Positions 22,411 through 34,038 of a stretch of DNA of 64,000 bases are shown here, in pieces. Numbering within the stretch: the first letter of the stretch is position 1; every line of letters starts with the position of its first letter. The notes beneath the pieces are model-generated. The model worked only from the letters and a program-made list of their open reading frames with translations, was not told where the DNA came from and did no database searches. The stretch comes from Corinectria fuckeliana (lineage: Eukaryota; Ascomycota; Sordariomycetes; Hypocreales; Nectriaceae). Both the position numbers and the translations under genes were made by a program. The stretch spans positions 124,001-188,000 of the forward strand of contig WPDH01000139.1 of the NCBI GenBank assembly GCA_019137255.1, written 5' to 3'.

Positions 22411-23212
22411 TGTCGCGTGGGAAGTGGGCGGGGAAAAGATGCAGCAGCAGATCATGAATATACGAACCAGACCCTCGGACCCTACGGCAACCATAACCAA
22501 GCGTCGAACATGGCCAGGGAACCTGCTGATCTCGGGGGAGCAGCAGCCGATACGACGTCGACTGAACTTTAATATGGTGATCCTGGCTTCTCAGTTGCTC
22601 CCAGAAGTCGCAACGACTCAACCACATCGCAACCCTGGTCTCTCACGTGGCGCCCCGCAGAACCCCCAGAACTGAGAACACCCGGAACCCAGGACCTCAT
22701 CGTTCTCGAACAGCCTCAGCCTCCTTCCTCTGCATGTTATGTAGTAGAGCTCTCTCCAACCCTGGCAGCAAGCTCTTCGACGTACCTCCCCCCCCCGCCA
22801 CTCTCCGCGTCGAACCACGCAAACACGGCCCCGGTCGGCGGGTTGTGGCGTCCACGGCGTCCTTCGGCCGATTGGTGCGCCTCATCCATCCCCGGAACCG
22901 TCTTGCGCGCCAATCATGCCCTGCCGCTCCCCCCGGATTCCCCAGAGTTTCGCAGCTTTGCGGGCGACACTTGGGTAGTTTCTCCGCGCGTTAGGGTCGG
23001 GGTTGGTCCTGTTCTGGCCTGTCCACGATGGAGGCAAGCGGAGCAGAGGGGAAGCCTGTTGTTGTAATTATGGGGTGGGAGAGAGAGAGAGAGATAATGG
23101 GAGGGACAAAGTTGGGTATAAATGGACATAAAGATCGCCCCCGAGTTGGCAATGAGGATCGACAGCTTCAGCCCGATAGTCTCACACTGACAGCCCTCAG
23201 AACCTCTTCATC
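22411..23212. other. Intergenic and promoter of the GH93-like gene
   Basis: 802 bp of ordinary base composition starting abruptly after the AT-rich element. Overlapping short frames on both strands have no recognisable product. A GA-rich microsatellite-like run (GAGAGAGAGAGAGA near 23080-23092) and TATAAAT near 23117 lie 90-130 bp before the GH93-like start and probably belong to its promoter. Confidence 0.6.
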
Positions 23213-24386
23213 ATGCGCTTCGTTGCCGGTCTGCTGTCGCTGGCGCTGCCGCTCGCCGCTGTCGCCCAGACCATCAGCAACCTCTCCATCTACGACCCTC
23301 CGTCCGACTACCTCGACCCTCAGGTCCTGTACTCCCGGCCGCTGGAGCTCGCCGATGGTACACTGCTCGCTACCTGGGAGAACTACTCCCCCGAGCCGCC
23401 CCTGGTGTACTTCCCCATCGTCAAGAGCACCGACGGCGGCAAGACGTGGAAGCACGTCTCCAACGTCACCGACCAGGTCAACGGCTGGGGCCTGCGGTAC
23501 CAGCCCTTCCTGTACCAGCTCCCCCGGCGGTTCGGCAGGTATCCCCGGGGCACCGTCCTCTGCACCGGCAGCAGCATTCCCTCCGACCTGAGCGAGACGC
23601 TCATCGAGGTCTACGCCAGTCTCGACGAGGGATACACTTGGGAGTTTGTCAACCACGTTGCTCTCGGCGGCGAAGCCCTCCCCAACCCCGGCCTCACTCC
23701 CGTCTGGGAGCCGTTCCTCATGTAAGCCGCCCATTGCTGTCCCGCTTCGGCATTTGCGCACCCAGCTGACCGAGAACAGGACCTACAAGGACAAGCTCGT
23801 CATGTACTACTCGGATCAACGCGACAGCGCGCACTCCCAAAAGCTGGTCCACCAGACCACGACCAACCTGAAGAAGTGGTCCAAGGTCGCCGACGACGTG
23901 GCCTACGCGGACTACTACGCGCGCCCCGGCATGCCCACCGTCGCCAAGCTGCCCAACGGCGAGTACATCTACGCGTACGAGTACGGCGGCGAAGCATCGT
24001 CCAGCAGCTACTGGTTCCCCGTCTACTACCGCGTGGCCAGGGACCCGCTCAAGTTCACCGAGGCCGAGCACCACCGCGTCGACGTCGGCAGCACCACGCC
24101 CACTGGCTCGCCGTACGTGGTCTGGAGCAAGCACGGCGGCAAGAACGGCACCATCGTCCTCAGCGGCGGAGGCAACGCCGACATCTTCACCAACCAGAAG
24201 CTCGGCCACCCGGCTTACTGGAAGAAGTGGGTGGTTCCTCAGCCGGCTGCTTACTCCCGCGCTCTCCTGGTGTTCAAGCATGACCCGGATCTGTTGATGA
24301 TCATGGGCGGTGGTAACCTGCCCCCTGGAAAGACCAACGAGATCAGCCTGAGCGTCGTCCGACTCTCGGAAGTCATGAAGGAGTAG
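23213..24386 (+). CDS. Secreted GH93-like exo-arabinanase (sialidase-fold)
   Basis: Exons 23213-23721 and 23780-24386 (58-bp intron GTAAGC..GAACAG) encode 371 aa. A signal peptide (MRFVAGLLSLALPLAAVA) precedes a six-bladed-propeller-type sequence. Motifs remembered from fungal exo-1,5-alpha-L-arabinanases of family GH93 are present: YDPPSDY, LLATWENYSPEPPLVYFP, an Asp-box STDGGKTW, NGWGLRYQPFLY, PVWEPFLM, YYSDQRD and RPGMPTVAKLPNG. The enzyme would release arabinobiose or arabinose from the ends of arabinan in plant pectin, outside the cell. It stands alone, with no other pectin-degrading gene nearby. The GH93 assignment rests on motif memory; a general BNR/sialidase-like protein is the alternative. 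Confidence 0.85.
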
Positions 24387-25347
24387 AGGGCACGTATGAC
24401 CTAGGTCGAGGTTAGCAAGATACTACAGCTTACCAGCTCGCTTGTGAATAGACTTTCCCGAGCGAAGTGGCTCGCTGGATACTTGTTCCCAGCACGAGAT
24501 ATAACTTATTGACTCCAACATCGTGACTAGAGCGACCCAACCAGTGCATGCTCGGTCAATATGCAGCCTTTGTTACTCCCATTGAACACTACGGACACGT
24601 CGAATTTCAGCTGCCTAGGTTTAGTAAAACACTCGCAACATTTCTCGGACCGTACGCTGCAATTCAATTTCCCCGCCGCAGATGCCGATGGTTCGCCGCA
24701 TCACATGCCGCAGACGCCGCAATACCTCAGATAGCCCATATATGCACCAAATGTTCGCCACGCTCGTGCGAAATGGTGTAATTCGGGTTTGTTCTTTATC
24801 CATAGAGGACGGCTATCTCGCCTTAGCTAGGTTGACTCGCTTGAAATGACCTCGGGTGCTTCTCTTGGCTCTCTAAGGAGTATCAATGCTTAGATGAACC
24901 TTGGGTAGGCCCAACAACATCACAACTCCTCCATTGTCATCAATAAATGAGACTGTGGGCTAGTAACTCGCACCTATCATAAAACCTAGCGGAACTGACT
25001 ACCTGGCTGGACAGGCTGGACACAATCAACTTCTCCGAAAACCCTCCACTCCACTCTGGATGAGAGGAAAAGCACCACATCCGCGGATATGCTGATGAAT
25101 CAACGTCGCCGGGTCACAGTCATCTAAGAAACCTCACCCATGATTCGGCCGAGATCCAATGCCGGTAGATCAGGTTGACTCCCAAGCGGGTCTTTGCTGT
25201 GTGGGCTTGGAGGCGGAACCCCGCTTGTCGATGACTCGGCTAACAGGTTCTTGAAGGGCGCGGCCTAACAGCAAGAATATTACATTAACCGCAGCGCCCG
25301 CGGTAGCACCTGGAAGATGAGATTCCGCAGATTGTCGAGGAACCGGT
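24387..25347. other. Intergenic between GH93-like and MCT-type genes
   Basis: About 960 bp with no coding frame that looks real. A short minus-strand frame at 25170-25598 is mostly antisense to the transporter. Nothing else recognised. Confidence 0.6.
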
Positions 25348-26776
25348 ATGGCTCTTATCAAGACGAAGAGCCCTGCCAATGGGCACGGTATCTCGGCTCT
25401 TGGTGCAGATGGAAGAGCAATCGAGACCGAGGTGAGCAAGACGCCTGAAGCAGACGACGATGCATCATCGACAATCAACCGAGGCGACGACCTCGAAGAA
25501 GCCGCAAGCCAAACCGCCGCCCGGGAACCATCCGAACCTCCAGACGGAGGCTTGCGAGCCTGGCTGCAAGTCGTCGCCGGCCACCTCGTCGTCTTCAACG
25601 CGTGGGGCTACACCATCAGCTTCGGCATCTTCCAGCCGTACTACGAGGCGTCGATGAAGCTCCCGCCGTCGACGGTGTCGTGGGTCGGCAGCCTGCAGAT
25701 CTGCCTCATCTTCCTCGTCGGCACCTTTTCCGGCCGGGCCTTCGACGCCGGCTACTACCGCCAGGCGCTGGTGGCGGGCTGCGTGCTGCAGGTGGTGGGC
25801 ATCTTCACGACGAGCATCGCGACCGGGTACTGGCAGCTGCTCCTGGCGCAGGGCCTCTGCCAGGGGCTGGGCAGCGGCATCGTGTTTGCGCCGACCGTCG
25901 CCAACGTGTCGACGTACTTTACGTCCAAGCGGACGGTGGCCATCTCGTCGGCGGCGTGCGGGGGCACGACGGGAGGCATGGTGTTCCCGTTGATCGCGCA
26001 GCAGCTGCTGCCCAAGGTCGGGTTCCAATGGACCGTGAGGGTCATGGGCCTCGTGGTGCTGGTGACGTCGGCTGTAATCATCGGTCTGGCGAGGACGAGG
26101 CTGCCTCCGCGCAAGGCTGGTCCCGTTGTCGAGTTTGCTGCGTTCAAGGAGCGGACGTATCTGCTCTTTGCCATCAGCATGTTCTTTACGCTGTGGGCAA
26201 CCTACTACGCGTACTACTATGCAAGTCAAGGACATCCGGGACATGGTCTTGCAAGTGCTGACGACTACATGACAGGCTCGCACGTATGCGCTCCATGAGC
26301 TGGAAGCGTCCTCGTCCTCGTCCTTCACCATCCTCCTCGTCATCAACGCCGTGGGGATCCCCGGCCGCATGATCCCAGCGTACCTCGCCGACCGCCACTT
26401 CGGCGCCATCAACGTCTTCATCCCCACGATACTCGCGGCGTGTCTCTGCACGTTCCTGTGGTCGCAAGTGCAGAGCCTCGCGGGGGACTATGCATGGGTC
26501 GTCTTCTTCGGATACTTTGGCGCGGGGATCCAGGGCCTGTTCCCGTCGACAACGGCAGGTCTGACCAAGGACCTCAGCAAGAACGGAACCAGAATAGGAA
26601 TGATCTTTACCATCATCAGCGTGGCCGCTCTGACGGGGCCGCCGCTGGCTGGGAAGCTCATGGAGGTGACGGGGGGGAGATATTTCGCGGCTCAGATGTG
26701 GGGAGGAGCGTGTCTCATGCTGGGGGCTGGGTTGTTGATTGCGGCTAAAGTGGCGTCGTTACCGAAAAAGGCATGA
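25348..26776 (+). CDS. MFS monocarboxylate-transporter-like protein
   Basis: Exons 25348-26220 and 26276-26776 give 457 aa. The 55-bp intron starts GCAAGT and ends GACAG with CTGAC as branch site, a GC-AG intron; no GT donor nearby keeps the frame. After a polar acidic N-terminus (about 65 aa), PPDGGLRAWLQVVAGHLVVF opens the membrane domain as in fungal MCH-type transporters. Further marks are WGYTISFGIFQPYY, GLCQGLGSGIVFAPT (helices 4-5) and YFTSKRTVAISSAACGGTTGG, then in the second half NAVGIPGRMIPAYLADR and GLFPSTTAGLTKD. Twelve helices are expected. These proteins carry monocarboxylates, riboflavin, polyamines or unknown solutes across plasma or vacuolar membranes; the substrate cannot be read from sequence. 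Confidence 0.88.
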
Positions 26777-27306
26777 ATGGGGGAAAGTATACTAATGCCG
26801 AGAACTTGGGTTGGCTAGACAATAGATGTAACAAAGAGCAATGCGATCTGCACGAAGTGTTGTTATGTATCTGGAGGAACAACGCGGAGGGTGGAACAGG
26901 AGAGCACACCTTGAGACATGAAGACATGACACCTGTATGTCCTCCGAGAAACAGTCTCCAAGCCTTCAATTGGTTAAAGCTATGTTTGAAATTGTTGACG
27001 CTTTTACAGGGAAGAAGACTGTGTAGACTAGGCCTAGATGCCTTGAACTATTGTCTAAGACTAACACCTAAGTTGGCTTTAGTTGTAGCACCAGGGGTAG
27101 GATTTCTCTCCCCATACCGTCGAGACATGACCTTAAAATATGATGTTTTGAATATTATATTAAGAAACAGTAAGCATTGATGGCTTTTGATACTTATCTC
27201 ATGTTGTGTTGTGTATAGGTAAGTGCCAAGCGTCAAGAGACAAGTTGCAATGGATGGCCCCACCCCACCACACGACCCCAGATTTCGGCAACGACCCTGG
27301 CATGAT
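26777..27306. other. Intergenic between transporter gene and compound retroelement
   Basis: 530 bp, moderately AT-rich, no recognisable gene. Two overlapping short frames (26773-27180 plus, 27048-27341 minus) lack domain features. The 5-bp target duplication GATGG of the compound element begins at 27307. Confidence 0.6.
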
Positions 27307-27311
27307 GATGG

Positions 27312-27397
27312 TATCAGTATGACCGCTACACTAAAAGGCAAGGCACCTTGCTCTTAGGCAGGTCATATCTGTCATAATAGGTGGTCACCCACCAATA
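27312..27397 (-). repeat. LTR-B, left copy (3' LTR of compound element)
   Basis: 86 bp, plus strand starting TATCAGTATGACCGCTACAC and ending CACCCACCAATA. It differs from the right copy at four positions, all C/T. Preceded in element orientation by the purine tract CCTAGGGGGTG. Confidence 0.88.
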
Positions 27398-27608
27398 CAC
27401 CCCCTAGGTCTTCAGAGCTCTATTAGAGTGCACTAAAGGCCTATGCTTTAGCGATATCTGCCCTGGTCGACTTGCTTTTTGCGCTCTCTGACTGTGAACG
27501 CCCCCAAGGCTTTCAACTCGACTTGCGACTTTTCGGGGATCAAACCAGTAACTTGTGCTCTTTTAGGGTGTGCCTCTTTCAGTGGAAGTTACAGGGGGTT
27601 TCCCTCCC
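27398..27608 (-). mobile_element. Internal segment of a TRIM-like non-autonomous element
   Basis: 211 bp of mixed base composition between LTR-B and the second primer-binding site. It has no coding capacity and no similarity I can see to the Copia body. With an LTR-B on each side it would form a unit of roughly 390-400 bp, within the size range of terminal-repeat retrotransposons in miniature (TRIM). Confidence 0.7.
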
Positions 27609-27609
27609 G

Positions 27610-27619
27610 GGCTCATAAC
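27610..27619 (-). other. Second primer-binding site inside the compound element
   Basis: Plus-strand GGCTCATAAC (GTTATGAGCC on the element strand), here extended to CCCGGGCTCATAAC. It complements the anticodon arm of initiator Met tRNA. It belongs to the TRIM-like part and abuts LTR-A. Confidence 0.75.
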
Positions 27620-27782
27620 TATTAATGTGACTGCGTGTATTATGTAACTATACTAAGCTAGGAAAAGGGGCGGAACGGTGAGTCCCTAAGGGGATCGCTA
27701 TTATCACTAGATGCCTAGCATCTAAGGCAGAAATGTGGACAGTGCCTAATAGCAGGCCTGACTAGTGGTCCTACTACTAATA
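27620..27782 (-). repeat. Single LTR-A inside the compound element
   Basis: 163 bp, plus strand TATTAATGTGACTGCG..CTACTACTAATA. It is clearly the same LTR as those of copies 1 and 2. Its partner at the other end of the Copia body is missing; LTR-B stands there instead. Confidence 0.9.
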
Positions 27783-30700
27783 CACCCTCTTAGACTAGCT
27801 GCTAAGAGTAGTTAGTCTAACTAACTAATAAGACTATTTATAACTATCTAATAGTACTAGCTAGCTAATTTCTTAGTGTTTTTAGCTTTTAAAAATAAGA
27901 GAATTCTTATTAGGGCTAAAATTAAACTTTAGTCTTAATCTAAAAGTATAATAGTTTTAGCTAGTATCTTAAGATAATAGTTAGAGCTATTATATAAGAT
28001 TCTAGCTTTAAAAAGAAGATAATAAGAGAAAAAGATTATTATTATATTTAGTAAAAGTATAAGAATTAACCTTTTTAGGCTTTTAAGTTAGTATTTTATA
28101 TTAGCTACTAAGAGAGTCTTAAAATTATATAATATATAATAGCTCTAACTATTATACTAAACTAACTTTTTTATTATTATAATAATAATATTACTAATCT
28201 TAATATATAAGGCTAACTTATTATATTAATATCTTAATACCTAATAAGACTATAAGATTATAGCTCTTATATTTTATTATACTAGTTAAGTAGCCTAATT
28301 AGTATAACTAATTATTTAATATTAAATTAAAAGACTAAAAGATATTAACTATATAAGAAAATTATATCTTAATACTATTTTTTAAGCTTTTTAGAGATCT
28401 TTTTAGCTAAGTAATATAATAATATTACCTCTAATCTTATTTACCTTTTTTTATATAGACTAAGTTATTTAATATAAAAATAAATAAGATTATTATAAAG
28501 CTAGAAAATAAGAGATCCTCTAAGTGTTTTTCTTTTCTAATTTAATAGTAAGATAATATAAGAAATTATAAGTATTACTAGGCTTATTATATAGCTCTAT
28601 CTAAGACTATATATATTTATAATTATATAATAAAAGTTATATATTTCTATTTTAAAAGAGGCTTTATAAGGCTATCTATTAGTATTTAAGCTATAAGTAG
28701 CTAAGATATCTTAACTTTACTTTTCTAAATAAGCTTATAAACTTAGTAATAATAGATATTAATATACTAAAGTGTTATAACTAGCTTAGCTAACTACTTT
28801 ATAATTAGCTAGATTATATTAATATTATTATACTAGATTTAAGCTATATTTTAAATCTTAATACTAACCTTTATAAGAAGTTAACTTAAAGCTAGCTATT
28901 TCTTAACTATACTTATAAGAGTAAGTAACTTAGCTTTTATACTAGATATAGTAATTATATTCTGCTTTATAGCCTTCTAAGTAATAAGACTCTTATATAA
29001 TATAACTATTTAGCCTTATAAGAACTTTCTAGTTGTTAAGTAGTCTCTAAAAGCTATATTTATAACTATAAAAAGATTTCTCTAATTCTTAGTTACTATA
29101 TAGTAAATATAAAGCTTCTTAGTATTATAAAGATAGCTAATATACTATTTTACTACTTTATTATACTTAAGGCTTAGCTAATAACTAAATTAACTAAGCT
29201 TTAATAATATATAAGATATATTAGGCCTTATAATATTAGTAAGATAGCTTATATTACCTACTTTTGCCTTATACTTTAAGATAAGACTAAAACTAGCTTT
29301 ATATATTATAAGTATAAGAATCTATAAGAGTAGAAAGGTTTTTTTCTTATAGACTTTTAGTTTCTTACTATCTAACTTAAATTTTCTAGCTATAGTTAAA
29401 ATATATAACTCTTAAAAGAGCTAAAAGTAACTTACTATATAGTTTCTAATAACTTTAATTCTTAGAAACTAGTATAGTTTTCTTAGGTTCTTAACCTAAT
29501 ACTTTATTATTAAAGTATTATAAACCTATTATTATTTACTTTTAAACTCTTTTAGCTATATTATAATAATATTATTTATATAGAAAAAAAATAAAAAGCT
29601 TCTTATACTTAAAGATATAAAAGTCTTTCTTATAAGCTTTAAAGCTTTAACTAGTAAAAAAGTAAGTAAGATTCTTATACTATAGTTTTAATAATATCTA
29701 TAGGCTATAAAAGGCTCTTAAGAGCTTTAAAGAGACTCTTTTTTTAAATATTTTTAATAGTAAGTAATAGTAAACCTTTCTACTAAGTAAAGCTTTAATA
29801 AAAGTATTAATAATATTATATTAATATATATTAAGGTCTTTCTTATAGTATTTTATATATATTACCTAAAAAGTCTTATATACTAAGATAGATATATAAG
29901 TCTTAGCTTTATTCTTATTCTACTTATTACTATAAGCTACTAAGTATACTTTAAAGTATATTATATAGCTCTATTTATTAACCTTATATATAAATATTTA
30001 TTTAAGATTAATAAGCTAAATATTATTATCTAGCTTATTTATAAAAACCTTCTTATAAGCTTTTTTATCTTTTAGGTTCTTAATCTTTAGAAGAAGGCTT
30101 ATATACTACTAAGATACCTATAGGAAGGTTATAACCTACTTATATAACCTTAGGGCAGGTAGTATTATGCTAATATAAAGAGAATATCTTTCTATATTTA
30201 AAAGAGTTATATTAATAATATACTTTACTTTAGCACACTCTTTAAGTTCTTTTTGCTTTTATACCTTAAGAGCTTTCTCTAAGGGCTTTTAACTATAGTG
30301 CCTAAAGATTATATTAGCTTTCTAAAAATACTAGTTATAATCCTTTTAAGTCTTTTATAATAATTCCTCTAGTAACTAAAGAGAGGTATTATTAGGGTTA
30401 TTATATAAGATTAAATTAGTCTTACTATCTATTTTATCTCTTAATATCTTATTAACCTGTTTTAGTATAATAATCTATATATTAATTAAACTATTATTAT
30501 CTAATAAGNNATAAGATTATTAGGTTTTATAAAGTTATTACTATTTTTAGCTTATATAGCTAATAGGATATTATTTATAATCTTAGGTAATAAATTATAT
30601 AATAGTATTATACTTACTGTTTTATATAGTAAGCTAAACTAATATAAAGTATTATTAAGAAAAATAACTTATCTTATAACTCTTTTAGTAAAAGAGAGAA

Positions 30701-33700
30701 AAGATAAAATAGTCTTAGATATAGTCTTAACACTTCTAATCTTAAAAGTGCTTTTCTTTTCTTATAAAGTCTTAGTTTAAGGTTACTATTACTAAGTATA
30801 TTAGATATCTTTCTATTATTATATCTCTCTTAGAGATATTATAAGTAGTACTTAAATTTATAACTTAGTAAGGTCTAAAAAAGACTTTATAGCTACTATA
30901 TTAAGACTACCTTTTTTACTAATATTTTTATTATTAGAGACCTCTCTTATATTAATTTAGTCTAGAATTTTATAAGTATATTTCTTATAAGCCTTTATAT
31001 CTTTCTTATATCTTAAATTAAAGTATTCTTACTTATTAAACTATATATTAGTAAAGATTATAACCTTCTTATCTTAAGTTACTAGTATATAAATTATATA
31101 TTATAACTTACTCTTATAGCTAATAAGATACTTAATATAAGCTCTTTTTATAAGTAAGCTTAAAAACTTATATAACTTAATATATTTTAAGGTAGCTATA
31201 GTTATTAGGTAGGCTAAGCACTTAAAGACCTTAATATATACCTATAAGAGTCTTATATTCTTAGGGATATAACTATATATAGGGATATTATTCTTAACCT
31301 AGTCCTACTAGAGCTAGTAAGAGGTTACCTACTGATTTTTTTTTTAATAAGATATATAGTTAAGAAGGTATATTACTATATAGTATATCTTAAAGGTAAG
31401 CTCTTTTAGAAGCTCTAACTTCTTAATTATAATCTTACTCTTAATCTTAATAATTCTTTCTAATATCTTAGCACTCTTGTTTTATATTAGGGTTAATAGG
31501 GTAGACTTATAGATAATTATACTATTATTCTTAAAGATCTCTCTTTTCTCTTTAGTAAAAAGAGCCTTCTTATTATTATATTATAAGAGTAAGATCTTAA
31601 GACTATATTAAGTTTATAGCTAGGCTTATAGCTTTCTAAATACACTTCTAATATCTAATTTTAACTTTAGAGGGTAAAAAAAGTATATTTTTATTATTAT
31701 ATTTATAAATAAGACCTAATAATAGTAGTTATTATATATAAGTACTAGAAAGTAATAAAAATTATAATTTATCACTTTTTTAAGCCCTTAAGAGATATAG
31801 TCTAAAGATTTTCTTAAGACTATTATTATTACTTTTATTATAGTATAAACCTAATATTTTTTAAGAAGAGGTCTCTTAACTTTTACCTCTAAACTTAATA
31901 AGACTAGCTAATTAAGAGCTTTTTATCTTATATAACTATATTATTAATACTAAAGCTTAGTATTCTCTTTAGGGACTATCTTAAACTTTAAGGCTATTAT
32001 AACTAGAGGGCTCTAAATAGATACTCTTATTAAAATAACCTACTAGCTTATATAAAGCTATATAAAGGCTACTATCTTAAAAGATCCTTTTATTTAAAGG
32101 ACTTTTACTTTCTAATCCTAAATAATACTATTATTATATATCTAAAAGCTTAAGATTATATTAAGATATATTCTTAGTATATAGTAAGCATACTTAAGTC
32201 TAATAAGCCTACTCTTAGAAAACCTAAGGTATTAAACCCTTAGGTTAATTATATCTTAGCTTTTTATAAATATCTTACTATCTCTTATATAAGTAGTCTT
32301 CTTAACCTTCTAATTAAAGCCTTTTTTAAAGAACTAGTTTATATAGTTAAAAAAGTAGTATAAGATACTAGAATTATAAATAGTAATATTCTTAATTATA
32401 AGGTTTATAAAGGTTATATTATATATAGCTATATATAAAGTATTTATATAAGAAATAAGGCCTAAGAGAGAGGTTTAATAAGTGATAGTAATTATCTCTA
32501 CCTTCTCTTTTAGACTGCTAATTAGTATATAAGTTGCCTTTTTTACTAGGGTCTAGATATTAGCCTTCTTTAGCTCTTCTAGGTACTTATTAAACTGCTT
32601 CTTAAGGGTCTTATTCTGCTTAGAGTAAAAGTTTTAGCCCTCTAGAGTGTATTTCTTCTTATATAAGGCTAGAAAGTTAAAGTATCTTTCTTATTATATA
32701 AGTATTTATATAAGATACCTTCTTTCACAGCTAAAATACTTCTAACTTATAGTTTTAGTCTACTAGCTTAACTAAGAAGGGTTTAATAACCTAAAGGCTA
32801 TTATAAAGTAAGCCTAAAAAGGATTTAACTTTTCCTTTCTTATATTATTATAAAAAAAGTATATAATCTTAAGCAGATTATTCACCTTTTTACTCTTACT
32901 CTTCTATCTTATAATAAGCTTATCTTAAGTATAATAGAACTCTTACTAAGGCTTTATTACTTTTAGGAACTTCTTTTTAGCTCTCTTCTTATTAATAGTA
33001 ATCACCTTATATATAATATAATTCTTCTAAGCCTTCTTAAACTAGTTAGCTTAAGCTTCTTAATCTTTTAACTCTTTTTTAGTCACTAAGGCTTAAAACT
33101 TTATCTTAACTCTATAGATATTATTTTTATCTTTAAAATTAATAAAAAGCTTAAGATAGCTAATAATCTCTCTAAGATCTTATATTTTCCTAATATATAT
33201 AGTATAACTACCTAAAAAGGTCTTTAAGATAAATACCTTAAGCTTATTTAGCTTCTTCTTCTTAAGAGTCTTATCTTATAAGCTCTTATCTTATCTTACC
33301 TACTAAAGTATAAATAGCTTATTATTATTAGCTTACTTAATATTATAGTTTTACTACTAATCTTTAAGGTTAAGCTGATAAATTTATATAGTAAGAGCCT
33401 TTTTCTTACTATTACTAATACCTAAAAAGTCTAGCTTTTTAGGCTTTAAAGAGAAGTCTCTCTTATTAATAACTAGCATAAAGTCTAATACTAGATTATT
33501 AATACCTAATATAGTCTCTAAGCTAATATATTTCTAGATTTTATATATTATAGCTAAAGTATAAATACACTTTAGCTATAAGGTCTAGTCTTTAGCCTTT
33601 TTTAGCTTAAAAAGAAAGTCTAAAAATACTTTTATATTATTTATATCTATCATATTAGTAGCCAAAAGTGCGCTAAGTACTTAGTAGGTAAATTACTTTA

Positions 33701-33853
33701 GATTATATAAATCACTCAAATCGGAATTTATAGGCCTTAGCAGGTAATTACTCAGCTAGGGGAGGAATTAGTTACTTGTAGGTCTTTTCCTGATGTTAAA
33801 GATAATGCTAGATTGATACTAAAGGCCGGAATTCACTCAAAAAATTGCTGCCA
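27783..33853 (-). pseudogene. Decayed Copia gag-pol body, copy 3
   Basis: 6.07 kb, collinear with 16147-22232 and closely similar to it along the whole length. It is extremely AT-rich with stops throughout and CpA/TpG nearly absent. No frame of useful length remains. Two unknown bases at 30509-30510 mark an assembly gap. Confidence 0.9.
30509..30510. other. Assembly gap (NN) in Copia copy 3
   Basis: Two N between CTAATAAG and ATAAGATTATTAGG. In copy 2 the same anchors (near 18870-18900) are separated by 21 bases, so the gap is not true to size and this stretch may be a repeat-assembly join. Confidence 0.95.
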
Positions 33854-33863
33854 GGCTCATAAC

Positions 33864-33949
33864 TATTAGTATGACTGCTACACTAAAAGGCAAGGCACCT
33901 TGCTCTTAGGCAGGTTATATCTGTCATAATAGGTGGTCACCCACCAACA
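33864..33949 (-). repeat. LTR-B, right copy (5' LTR of compound element)
   Basis: 86 bp, plus strand TATTAGTATGACTGCTACAC..CACCCACCAACA, directly next to primer-binding site GGCTCATAAC (33854-33863). Followed by target duplication GATGG, then 84 bp to the MRF1 start codon. Confidence 0.88.
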
Positions 33950-34038
33950 GATGGCTTCTAAAAATTCCACCTTGAATCCCTGGTCTGCCTTTGACCCTCC
34001 TCACCACCACAACCCTCCCCCGCGATCCCTCCCACGCG

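Larger units (their letters stand above)
27312..33949 (-). mobile_element. Compound retroelement: TRIM-like element joined to a Copia body
   Basis: Flanked by matching target duplications GATGG (27307-27311 and 33950-33954), so the whole 6.6 kb behaves as one insertion. Read on the minus strand the order is: LTR-B (33864-33949), primer-binding site, Copia body collinear with copy 2, polypurine tract, LTR-A (27620-27782), a second primer-binding site, 211 bp non-coding, polypurine tract, LTR-B (27312-27397). Thus the outer LTRs are an 86-bp type not seen elsewhere here, while only one LTR of the Copia body's own type remains, and it is internal. The Copia body is RIP-mutated to the same degree as copy 2; the 211-bp segment is not. 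Confidence 0.88.

Noticed and set aside
25465..26451. 328-codon minus-strand open frame
   Set aside because: Antisense of the MCT-type transporter; composition is Arg/His-rich as expected for such a shadow.
27312..33949. Simple nested insertion of Copia into a TRIM-like element
   Set aside because: Nesting would give two LTR-A copies and an inner target duplication; only one LTR-A exists and the other end of the Copia body joins LTR-B directly at the primer-binding site.
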